Below, piece by piece: positions 5,465 to 13,833 of a stretch of 17,791 bases of DNA. Every line of letters starts with the position of its first letter. Within the stretch, counting starts at the first letter, position 1. The notes under the pieces were generated by a model that ran no database searches, was not told where the DNA came from, and saw nothing but the letters and a program-made list of their open reading frames with translations. The position numbers and the translations under genes are program-made. The stretch spans positions 1 to 17,791 of the forward strand of contig QFQM01000088.1 of NCBI GenBank assembly GCA_003243255.1. Reading direction: 5' to 3'. The stretch comes from Flavobacterium psychrophilum (GTDB lineage Bacteria > Bacteroidota > Bacteroidia > Flavobacteriales > Flavobacteriaceae).

Positions 5465-6913
5465 ATGAGTGAAGAAACAACCAATAAACAAGAAATGCCC
5501 GAACAGCTTTCGGACATACTACTTGTACTGGATAAGGAGAAAATGAAAATCCAGGCAGTAAAGAGCATCGACGAAAACGGGAAAATGGAAACCGTGGAAC
5601 CCACCAAGAAAAACCAAAACCAGTTTATGCGTGTGGACAAAGGCGGCGATTTCTTTTCCAACTTCTTTTCCAATTTTTTCAGCCAGTTAAAGAACCCTAC
5701 AAACTTTACTTTCTTCAAAGTGCCTACCCCGGCTGCTGCCGATAAAGCGCAGGAACTTCAAAAGCACATAGATACGCCCACTACCGAGGGCGAAAAAGTG
5801 CTAAAAGAACACGAAGTAAAAACAAAACCCCAACAGGAAAAAAAACAAGAAAATCAAAATAATATGGCAACAGCACAAAAAACAACGGAAGCAAGCGAAT
5901 ACCGCTACAAGCCGGAGCAGATTGATTGGGACACAATGAAAAACCTCGGATTAAGCAAAGAATATCTTGAAAAAAGAAACCTGCTTGACCCTTTGCTACG
6001 AGGTTACAAAACCAATGAACTTTTACCAATAGGTATTAACCTCGGTGGTTCTATCCTCCGCACAGATGCCCGCTTGTCTTTACAGCAAGCGGAAGACGGC
6101 AATGTTATCGTGGCAATACACGGTATCAAAAGAGAGCCTAACCTGCACTTTGAGTTTTTTGGTCACAAGTTTACGGACGAAGACAAAAAGAACCTGCTCG
6201 AAACGGGCAATATGGGGCGTGTCGTCAATTTGGTAAATTCCAAAAATGGCGAACTGATGCCTTCCATTATCAGCATTGATAGGTTGACCAATGATGTCAT
6301 CGCACTACGCACAGAGTTTATCAAAATTTCCGATGAAATTAAGGGCGTAAAGCTGAACGAGGAACAGAAGCAAACACTACTGGAGGGCAAGCCACTCTAT
6401 TTAGAGGGTATGATTTCCTCTAAAGGAACAGAGTTCTCGGCAACGGTACAATTCAATGCGGACAAACGATACGTTGAGTTCCTGTTTGACAGAAGCAACA
6501 ACAATCAGCAGGCGCAAACGAACCAACAGAACACTGGGCAAAGCCAACCGCAGGAAGCTCCAAGAACTTTCAGGGGCAAAGAACTGGATGATGAGCAGTA
6601 CAACAAGTTCAAAGCCGGACAAACTATATACGTTGAACTGAAAGATAAAAAAGACCAACCTTATAAGGGTTACATCACTTTCGACAAAGATACCGGAAAG
6701 ACCAATTTTGAGTTTCCTGGTCAGTATAAAGCACGGGTAGAACCTGCCGAAAGCCATAAAACGCAAACTGCCGTCAATTCGGAGGGTAAAACCAACGAAG
6801 CAACGAAAAATGTCAAAGAGCCTTTGAAGTCCGGGCAGCAAAGACCCAAAAACGAAAAGCAGCAGGAACAACAGGACGACAAGCCTGCAAAATCCAAAGG
6901 CAGAAAAATGTAA
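5465..6913 (+). CDS. DUF4099/DUF3945-domain protein (orf3 position of the excision operon)
   Basis: 482 residues. Residues about 1-100 are a variable region with a repeated aromatic stretch (FFSNFFSNFFSQL, 63-75). About 100-147 is a charged, Gln/Lys-rich linker. About 148-225 is DUF4099 (IDWDTMKNLGLSKEYLE, GYKTNELLPI). About 230-345 holds two DUF3945 units (GHKFTDEDKKNLLETGNMGRVVNL, KGVKLNEEQKQTLLEGKPLYLEGM), and a third related unit is at 368-425 (FRGKELDDEQYNKFKAGQTIYV). The last 50 residues are basic and disordered. The biochemical role is unknown. Related proteins sit next to topoisomerase III in Bacteroidota elements, and CTnDOT orf3 occupies this place. I chose the ATG at 5465, preceded by an AT-rich leader, over an in-frame GTG 16 codons earlier. 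The topoisomerase start follows after 6 bases, so the two are surely co-transcribed. Confidence 0.85.
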   Translation: MSEETTNKQEMPEQLSDILLVLDKEKMKIQAVKSIDENGKMETVEPTKKNQNQFMRVDKGGDFFSNFFSNFFSQLKNPTNFTFFKVPTPAAADKAQELQKHIDTPTTEGEKVLKEHEVKTKPQQEKKQENQNNMATAQKTTEASEYRYKPEQIDWDTMKNLGLSKEYLEKRNLLDPLLRGYKTNELLPIGINLGGSILRTDARLSLQQAEDGNVIVAIHGIKREPNLHFEFFGHKFTDEDKKNLLETGNMGRVVNLVNSKNGELMPSIISIDRLTNDVIALRTEFIKISDEIKGVKLNEEQKQTLLEGKPLYLEGMISSKGTEFSATVQFNADKRYVEFLFDRSNNNQQAQTNQQNTGQSQPQEAPRTFRGKELDDEQYNKFKAGQTIYVELKDKKDQPYKGYITFDKDTGKTNFEFPGQYKARVEPAESHKTQTAVNSEGKTNEATKNVKEPLKSGQQRPKNEKQQEQQDDKPAKSKGRKM

Positions 6914-6919
6914 TACGCT

Positions 6920-9013
6920 ATGAAAACAATTATTGCAGAAAAACCAAGCGTAGCAAGAGAGATAGCCGGCTTGTTGGGAGCATCCGATAAAAAGGATGGC
7001 TACCTGACAGGTAACGGCTATTTTGTTACGTGGGCATTCGGTCATTTAATAGGACTGGGAATGCCCGAAGATTACGGTATATCGGGATTTGACAAAGCAT
7101 CATTACCGATATTGCCCAACCCGTTTTTATTGACCGTTCGTAAGGTCAAAAAAGATAAAGGCTATACTGCCGATACTGGCGCACTAAAGCAGCTTAAAGT
7201 TATTGAGCAGCTTTTTAAGCAAAGCAACAGCATCATCGTTGCTACCGATGCAGGTCGTGAGGGCGAACTCATTTTCAGGTACATTTATGAATACCTGAAA
7301 TGCAACAAGCCTTTTGAACGCCTTTGGATAAGCTCGCTTACCGAAAAGGCAATAAAGCAGGGCTTTGACAATCTGAAAGACGGAAAGGAATTTGACGGAT
7401 TGTATCAGGCTGCGCAAGGCAGAAGCCGTGCCGACTGGCTTGTAGGCATCAATGCTACACAGGCATTGAGCATTGCCGCAGGCAACGGTGTTTATTCGCT
7501 CGGAAGAGTGCAAACGCCTACATTGGCTTTGATATGCAAACGCTACCTTGATAATAAGAACTTCACAGTAAAGAAATACTGGCAGATACAATTAACCCAC
7601 AACAAAGCGCAGGTTGATTTCAAAAGTATTTCCGCTACCAAATGGGAAGAAAAGCAGCTTGCCGATGATACGCTTAAAACCATTCAGCGTGGCGCAAAAG
7701 CAACCGTTACATCAGTAGAAACCAAAAGCATTACCGAACAACCGCCTTTGCTTTTTGACCTGACAGGCTTACAAAAGGAAGCCAACAAAAGGCTGAAATT
7801 ATCTGCTGAAGCTACACTCAATATTGCCCAAAGCCTGTACGAAAAAAAGTTTATCACGTACCCACGTACCGGAAGCAAATACATACCTGAAGATATGTGG
7901 GCGGAAATTCCAAACGTTGTGCGGGCTTTGCAAAATCGTGAGGATTGCAAACAAGCCCTTACCAAAATTAAATGGGGACGGTTCAACAAACGTATCGTGA
8001 ATGACCTCCGTGTAACAGACCATCACGGTTTGTTGATTACCGATAAAGTGCCGTCTGTACTCAATGCAGACGAAAACAAGATTTACAAAATGATTGCGCT
8101 TCGGTTGCTCGAAGCCATATCACAAGCCTGTGTAAAGGAAATAACCGATGTATCGTTACAAGTATTGCATTACGACTTCACGACAAAAGGCTGTAAAATT
8201 CTGGAACCAGGTTGGCGTTCCATAAAAGGAAGTTTTACTGACGATGGAGAGGAACCTGTCCAGGAACTACCGGAACTGCGCAAAGGCGACGAACTTGCCA
8301 TAAAGGAAGCCGTCGTTTTGGAAAAGCAGACAAAACCACCAGTGCTTTATACCGAAGCCGGGCTTTTATCTGCTATGGAAACCGCAGGTAAGGAAATCGA
8401 GAACGAGGAAGAGCGCAAAGCACTTAAAAATATCGGTATCGGTACGCCTGCAACAAGAGCCGCCATTATCGAAACCCTGTTTACCCGTAATTATATCCAA
8501 CGGGATAAACGTTCTTTAATCCCAACCGAAAAAGGTTTGCAGGTGTACGGGCTTGTGAAAGACCGGAAAATTGCGGATGTGGCAATGACCGCCGAATGGG
8601 AACTGGCATTGCAGAAAATCGAAAACAACGAAGCGAATACCGAAACGTTCCAAAAGGAAATGGAAGCCTATTCCAAATCTATTACCGATGAACTGTTGCA
8701 AACCTCTATTTCAAGCAGCAATCAGCCAAAACTGACCTGTCCGAAATGCAAAAGTAAGCAGCTCATTATCCGTGACAAGATTGTAAAATGCCCTGATGAG
8801 GCGTGTAACTGGGTGCAGTTCCGCACTGTCTGCGGCATACAAATCAGTATTGAAAATGTAACAAATCTTGTCAATAAAGGAAAAACTTCTCTTATCAAAG
8901 GAATGGAAAGCAAAGCCGGAAAGAAATTCGATGCTTATATCGTGCTGAACGATAAAGCCGAAAGTTCCTTTGAGTTTGAGAAAAACAAAAGCAATAAGCG
9001 CAATGGAAAATAA
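6920..9013 (+). CDS. topB: DNA topoisomerase III, Exc-type
   Basis: 697 residues, a full-length type IA topoisomerase. It passes single DNA strands through a transient break made by a tyrosine. The TOPRIM domain begins MKTIIAEKPSVA (Glu 7) and carries the acidic motif TDAGREGELIF (Asp 110, Glu 114). The gate is marked by QGRSRADWLVGIN (from about 166) and SLGRVQTPTLAL. The active-site tyrosine is Tyr 314 in ITYPRTGS. GIGTPATRAAIIETL lies near residue 510. A C-terminal zinc ribbon has Cys 607, 610, 624 and 629. In CTnDOT the equivalent gene, exc, is last in the excision operon; Exc is needed for excision in vivo, though reports indicate its topoisomerase activity is not the essential part. It starts 6 bases after the DUF3945 gene and overlaps the ORF6N gene by 11 bases. 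No catalytic residue is missing. Confidence 0.95.
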   Translation: MKTIIAEKPSVAREIAGLLGASDKKDGYLTGNGYFVTWAFGHLIGLGMPEDYGISGFDKASLPILPNPFLLTVRKVKKDKGYTADTGALKQLKVIEQLFKQSNSIIVATDAGREGELIFRYIYEYLKCNKPFERLWISSLTEKAIKQGFDNLKDGKEFDGLYQAAQGRSRADWLVGINATQALSIAAGNGVYSLGRVQTPTLALICKRYLDNKNFTVKKYWQIQLTHNKAQVDFKSISATKWEEKQLADDTLKTIQRGAKATVTSVETKSITEQPPLLFDLTGLQKEANKRLKLSAEATLNIAQSLYEKKFITYPRTGSKYIPEDMWAEIPNVVRALQNREDCKQALTKIKWGRFNKRIVNDLRVTDHHGLLITDKVPSVLNADENKIYKMIALRLLEAISQACVKEITDVSLQVLHYDFTTKGCKILEPGWRSIKGSFTDDGEEPVQELPELRKGDELAIKEAVVLEKQTKPPVLYTEAGLLSAMETAGKEIENEEERKALKNIGIGTPATRAAIIETLFTRNYIQRDKRSLIPTEKGLQVYGLVKDRKIADVAMTAEWELALQKIENNEANTETFQKEMEAYSKSITDELLQTSISSSNQPKLTCPKCKSKQLIIRDKIVKCPDEACNWVQFRTVCGIQISIENVTNLVNKGKTSLIKGMESKAGKKFDAYIVLNDKAESSFEFEKNKSNKRNGK

Positions 9014-9884
9014 ACCATCTATCGTACCCAAAGAAATCAGAAACCTGATTTACACTATCCGGGGCAAACAGGTAATGTTGGATAGCGACCTCGCTGCCAT
9101 ATATCAGGTAGAAACAAAGAACCTGAACAAAGCCGTTAAAAGAAATATTGACCGATTTCCTGCTTCATTCTGCTTTCAACTGACCGAAGAGGAAGTTGAA
9201 AACTTGAGGTTCCAATTTGGAACCTCAAGTTTAAACTACGGCGGCAGACGGTATTTGCCCTATGTTTTTACCGAACAAGGTGTTGCGATGGCTTCTGCCA
9301 TACTCCGTTCGGATATAGCCGTTAAAATGAGTGTTGAAATAATGGAAGCCTTTGTAGAAATGCGGCGTATGCTTATCAGCAATGCTTCTTTGTTTCATCG
9401 TTTAGATAACATCGAATTAAGGCAACTGGAAGTCGACCAAAAATTTGAAGAGATTTTTAAGGCTTTGGAGAGCGACAAGCTGCACAGCGAAAAAGGTATT
9501 TTCTACAATGGGCAGGTATTTGATGCCTATGCCTTTGTTTCAGACCTAATCCGAAGTGCCAAAACTTCCATTATCCTACTTGATAATTATGTGGATGATA
9601 CAGTGCTTACCTTGTTGGGTAAGCGTAATAATAGTGTATCTGCTACAGTCCTTACCAAAAGCATCAGCCATCAGCTACGGTTAGATTTACAACGCTACAA
9701 TAGCCAATATCCTCCGGTAGATGTTGAGCTATTTTCCAATGCCCACGACCGATTTTTGATTTTAGATAATGCTGAACTCTACCACATTGGTGCATCACTC
9801 AAAGACCTGGGCAAAAAATGGTTTGCCTTTTCGAGAATGGATATTGAAGTCGGCAGGATGCTTCAAATCCTGAACAGACCATAA
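9003..9884 (+). CDS. ORF6N-domain DNA-binding protein with C-terminal phospholipase-D-like region
   Basis: 293 residues. The N-terminal ORF6N domain (about 12-95: VPKEIRNLIYTIRGKQVMLDSDLA, then GGRRYLPYVFTEQGVAMAS) is a KilA-N-related DNA-binding domain common in phages and mobile elements. A coiled or helical linker (about 125-160) leads to residues 165-285, which resemble the single-motif phospholipase-D-like tails of some Bacteroidota ORF6N proteins. Markers are DAYAFVSDLIRSAKTSIILLDNYVDD, then HDRFLILD (248-255, an HxKx4D-like motif with Arg for Lys) and HIGASLKDLGKKWFAF. Whether it cuts DNA is unknown; it may only bind. An earlier TTG is possible, but the ATG at 9003 overlaps topB by only 11 bases and starts a typical MENK sequence. 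It is the last gene before a strong terminator, so it ends the excision operon here. It has no counterpart in the CTnDOT excision operon as I know it. Confidence 0.85.
   Translation: MENKPSIVPKEIRNLIYTIRGKQVMLDSDLAAIYQVETKNLNKAVKRNIDRFPASFCFQLTEEEVENLRFQFGTSSLNYGGRRYLPYVFTEQGVAMASAILRSDIAVKMSVEIMEAFVEMRRMLISNASLFHRLDNIELRQLEVDQKFEEIFKALESDKLHSEKGIFYNGQVFDAYAFVSDLIRSAKTSIILLDNYVDDTVLTLLGKRNNSVSATVLTKSISHQLRLDLQRYNSQYPPVDVELFSNAHDRFLILDNAELYHIGASLKDLGKKWFAFSRMDIEVGRMLQILNRP
9200..9232. repeat. Near-perfect 33-bp palindrome inside the ORF6N gene
   Basis: AAACTTGAGGTTCCAA (9200-9215) and TTGGAACCTCAAGTTT (9217-9232) are exact reverse complements around one base. The repeat spans codons of residues about 66-77 (ENLRFQFGTSS), just before the conserved GGRRYLPY block. 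Confidence 0.85.
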
Positions 9885-9890
9885 AAAATG

Positions 9891-9917
9891 AACCTCTGAA
9901 CTATCGGAGGTTTTTTT
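9891..9917 (+). terminator. Rho-independent terminator closing the excision operon
   Basis: AACCTCTG (9891-9898) pairs with CGGAGGTT (9905-9912), with one G-U pair and a 6-base loop, then seven Ts. It is 6 bases after the ORF6N stop and separates that operon from the DUF1896/methylase pair. Confidence 0.85.
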
Positions 9918-10030
9918 GTTGCCCATTACGCCAAATCCTGCCACTCAACGCCAAACCCTACAACATTCTCCAAGGCATTTGCTCCTGCTTCTAATTTTAG
10001 GATTTAAGTAAAATTCTAAACAAAATAAGT

Positions 10031-10468
10031 ATGCATGTACAGCAAAAAGACCTATCGTATTTCAGATTAAGGCTGCAAGAATTATTAAACAGCAGCTTCC
10101 CCGAAAAAGCACACGACCAAAAATTTATAGACCAGCGTTCTTCGTGGGCTGCCAACGCTTACGAGGGTGCATTTAGTTCGGGGAATGATATTGAAAAGTG
10201 TAACGAAATAGCCAGCTACATTCTGTTTGAGGGCTTGCACTTCTCCAAGTTTGATACCATTTTCCAAGTAGTTTGTAATGAGTTCGACACCCTAATGGCA
10301 AACGAGGAACTGCGACCATTTGCCCTTAAAATGTTCCGTGTTTGCGAGCCTGTTTTTGCTAAATATGAACTAACCGATGATTTAGCATACGGTTATGAGT
10401 TTGACCTGCTCTATACCGAAGTAACGGGAACCATCGCAATATGGATAACCGAAAATGGGCTTCAGTAA
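10031..10468 (+). CDS. DUF1896-family protein
   Basis: 145 residues, the normal size of the family. Recognisable family features are the opening KDLSYFRLRLQELLNSSFPE, the central AYEGAFSSGNDIEKCNEIASYILFEGLHFSKFDTIF and the C-terminal FALKMFRVCEPVFAKYELTDDLAYGYEFDLLYTEVTGTI. It looks like a small soluble helical protein with no membrane segment or signal peptide. Function is unknown. In Bacteroidota conjugative elements the gene regularly precedes the giant methylase/helicase, and here its last 14 bases overlap that gene's start, so the two are translationally coupled and probably act together. The 146-bp gap upstream holds the previous operon's terminator and two ACGCCAAA sequences 20 bp apart (9928-9935, 9948-9955). 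Confidence 0.88.
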   Translation: MHVQQKDLSYFRLRLQELLNSSFPEKAHDQKFIDQRSSWAANAYEGAFSSGNDIEKCNEIASYILFEGLHFSKFDTIFQVVCNEFDTLMANEELRPFALKMFRVCEPVFAKYELTDDLAYGYEFDLLYTEVTGTIAIWITENGLQ

Positions 10469-13400
10469 ACGCCAGCATCTCCAACTGAATATTGATGCCC
10501 TGCGGATTGCTTTTAAACTGGAAAAGGAGAACCGACAAGCTACAACAGGCGAAAGACTGCTAATGATGCAATACAGCGGATTTGGCGGTCTTAAATTCGT
10601 TCTGAACCCCATAGGAAATGAAATAGACATCAATAATTGGAGAAAAACGGAACACGACCTTTTTCCACTCACACAGGAACTCCACCAACTACTCAAACAA
10701 AATTCCGAAGACGATAAGCAATACCGTAGGTATGTGGATAGTATGAAAAGTTCCGTACTGACGGCTTTTTATACACCGCCAAAGGTTATAGATGCCATTT
10801 CATCCGTTTTGCGTGATAATAGTCTGCATATTGATAAATTCCTCGAACCCTCCGCAGGTATAGGATCATTTATACAATCCTTTTCAGAAAATCAGAAAGC
10901 AAGTGTTATCGCTTATGAAAAGGACTTGCTCACAGGCAAGATTTTAAAGCAGCTTTACCCCGAAAGCAATATCCGAATAAACGGTTTTGAGGAAATCCCG
11001 GAAAGGGAACAAAACAGCTATGATGTAATCGCCAGTAACATCCCGTTCGGCGATACATCCGTGTTTGACCTTTCCTACTCCCGTAGCGGGGACAATGCTA
11101 AAATACAGGCAGCCAGAAGCATACAGAATTACTTTTTTCTGAAAGGTACTGATATGCTCCGTGAGGGCGGTTTGTTAGCTTATATTACTTCGCAGGGTAT
11201 TCTAAACAGCCCTAAGAATGAACCCATACGCAGGGCGTTAATGCAGGGTAATAATTTGGTATCGGTTGTAAGGCTTCCCAACAACCTGTTTACCGAATGC
11301 GCAGGTACAGAAGTGGGCAGTGATTTGGTTATCCTGCAAAAGAATACGGCAAAGCAAAATCTGACCGACAGGGAAGATCTGTTTTGTCAAAGCAAGCCAT
11401 CCGAATATAATACGCCTGGCAATGCACTCTTTCAAGACGGTACACGAATTATCCATACCGACCAAAAATTAGATACCGACCCATACGGGCAACCCGCCCT
11501 AATCTATACGCATAAAGGCGGCGTTGAGGACATTGCCAAAGATTTAAAGCAAGTGCTATCCGAAGATTTTGGAAAGTACCTGAATATGAATTTATACAGG
11601 GGCAAACGAAATGATGAACCTGTTATACAAATTCCCATTGAGCCAAAGGTTACACCTCCGGTTATTGAGCCTATAATCATTCAGCAAAAACAGCAACCTG
11701 TAACCGCTTCGATAACCTATCAGGAAAGCCCGCAGGAATTAAAGCAACTAAGCATTTTTGACCTGTTTGAAAGTGCGGGCAAACCTGTAATGATGCTTGC
11801 TCCACCTAAACGAGCCACCCAATCCCAAAGACAAAACACTAACAAAAGTAGAGGTACAATAAGTCGTCAGCCCGACCTGTTCAGTAGTGCGAAGCAACCT
11901 TATACACCACTAAAATCTAATGGTACTGCTAATGAAACCCACCCAATAAACGGCAAAAAACAGGAAGCTATCGGCGACCTGTTTTCACAAATAAGTGGTA
12001 ATGGCCAGTCTGATAAGAGAGCCGTTACTACTATCAATATTAATGCTGTTCCTGAACCTGCCCCGTACAGTGGCGAACTGCAATCGTTCCATCGTAACGA
12101 TTGCCTTGTAATGGATAACGGTTGGGTGGGTTATCTGCAAGATGTGCAAAGAAATGACGAAAAGGCAACAGCAACTTTTCATGCGTTGCAGTTGCCGACC
12201 TTACAGAAAGTAAGAGCTGAAGCGTACATAGCCGTAAGGGATAGCTATATCAACCTGTACCAAAAAGAAGCTGAAAAGCAGACCGAGCATAAAACTGAAC
12301 GGGAAAGCCTGAACCTCCTGTACGATGCCTTTGTCAAAAAATACGGCAATCTGAATGCTGCCGTTAATGCCAAGCTGATAAAGACGGACAGCGCAGGCAA
12401 AGAAATTCCTTATCTGGAGCGTGTCATCGGCGGTATTACACACAAAGCGGATATATTCAGCCGTCCGGTTAGTTTTTCTACCACCACGTTAGCAACTGAC
12501 AATCCCGAAGAGGCGTTAGCCGCATCGCTGAACAAATATGGGAGTGTTGATTTGGACTTTATGTCCGAAATCAGCAGCCTGTCTGCCGATACCCTGAAAG
12601 AAGCCCTACACGGGCGGTTGTACTACAATCCGCTACAACAGGAATACGAAATAGCTGAACGTTGGATTGCAGGCAATGTGGTGGAGAAAGCCAATGAAGT
12701 AAGAGCCTACCTCGAAAACAATCCCGATGATACCGAAGCCAAAGCAAGCCTTACGGCATTGGAAGATGCCCGACCAAGACGTATCGAATTTGAGGAACTG
12801 GATTTTAACCTCGGCGAACGGTGGATATCTACCGGAATTTATGCCCGTTTCGCCTCTCACTTATTCGATGCAGATGTAGTGGTTCATTATTCCGAAAGCT
12901 CCGACGACTTTTCCGTGAAATGTCATCAGGGCAATATGAACATTTGGGAAAAATATGCCGTCAAAGCGGAAAGCCGCACGTTTGACGGTGTTGCCCTGCT
13001 CAAACACGCCCTTGTTAATACCACGCCTTATATCACCAAAAAAGTGATGGTTGGCGACCAAGAGGTTAAAGTATGGGATATGGAAGCCATACAAATGGCG
13101 AATACCAAGATTGACGAAATCCGTACTGCCTTTACTGATTGGCTACACGCACAAAACGATGAGTTTAAAAACAGGCTGACCGACCAGTACAACGATACTT
13201 TTAACTGTTTCGTTCGCCCGAACTATGACGGCAGCCATCAGGACTTTCCGGGATTAGACCGCAAGGCAGCAGGTATTGAAGACCCGTATTCAAGCCAAAA
13301 GGACACCGTTTGGATGATAAAGCTGAACAACGGGGCTATCTGCGACCACGAAGTAGGCGCAGGGAAAACGCTTATAATGTGTACGGCAGCGCAGGAAATG

Positions 13401-13631
13401 AAGCGTTTGGGTTTAGCCCATAAGCCGATGATTATCGGGCTTAAAGCAAATATACCTGCCATTGCTGAAGACTACCGCAAAGCCTATCCACACGCCAAAA
13501 TCCTTTATCCAGGTATTGATGATTTTACCCCGCAAAAACGCCTGCGGATTTTCGGGTATATAAAAAATAACGATTGGGATTGTGTGATACTCACGCACGA
13601 CCAGTTCGGAATGATACCGCAATCTGGATAA
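10455..13631 (+). pseudogene. N6-methylase/SNF2-like helicase, N-terminal fragment (split by IS21)
   Basis: 1058 residues, of which the last codon (Gly) and the stop come from the insertion sequence. The full protein would exceed 1550 residues. Residues about 95-330 form an N6-adenine methyltransferase-like domain: FYTPP (105-109), motif I FLEPSAGIGSF (129-139) and motif IV SNIPFGD (194-200), with Ile in place of the first Pro of the usual NPPF. About 380-560 is a low-complexity, Gln/Pro/Thr-rich linker. About 560-930 is a large region I cannot assign. The helicase part starts near 930 with Walker A VGAGKT (967-972), HKPMIIGLKANIPAIAEDYRKAYP and ILTHDQFGMIPQS, where the insertion occurs. The fragment has the methylase-like domain but only the front of the helicase motor. 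Such proteins resemble phage DarB-type methylase-helicases, and a role in protecting or processing element DNA is inference. The ATG overlaps DUF1896 by 14 bases. Confidence 0.88.
13620..13624. repeat. Target-site duplication of the insertion sequence, left copy
   Basis: CAATC immediately before the left IS end; identical to the five bases directly after the right end. It encodes Gln and the first two bases of Ser. Confidence 0.85.
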
Positions 13632-13640
13632 AACACTCGA

Positions 13641-13750
13641 AAATGACCCCCCTTCGCCAGATGAAACTGACCCCCTCTGCCAGAGCAAAGTGATCCCCTT
13701 CCGCCAAACGAAAGTGATCCCCCTTCGCCAGGCAAATTGACCCCCTGAAA
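13641..13750. repeat. Five 23-24 bp tandem degenerate repeats at the IS left end
   Basis: Units of the form aa(A/G/C/T)TGA(C/T)CCCC..., mostly followed by a GCCA segment, begin their TGA at 13644, 13668, 13691, 13715 and 13738, a strict alternation of 24 and 23 bp. The first is the terminal inverted repeat core. IS21-family elements are known to carry several transposase-binding repeats at each end; five is a generous number. Confidence 0.8.
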
Positions 13751-13833
13751 AGAACATAAAGTAGTTTGCCGATCGGTTTACCAGGACGAGGTTTTTGTTT
13801 AGATTTTTTGCTGAACAAAACCCCTTGATTACG

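Noticed and set aside
6401..7045. Long leftward frame of about 214 codons over the DUF3945/topB boundary
   Set aside because: It is antisense to two well-supported genes, rich in Phe, Leu and Ser as antisense frames are, and has no domain signature.
13641..13750. Regular repeats that could suggest a CRISPR array
   Set aside because: The 23-24 bp units are adjacent without unique spacers, are degenerate, and match the IS terminal repeat, so they are transposase sites.
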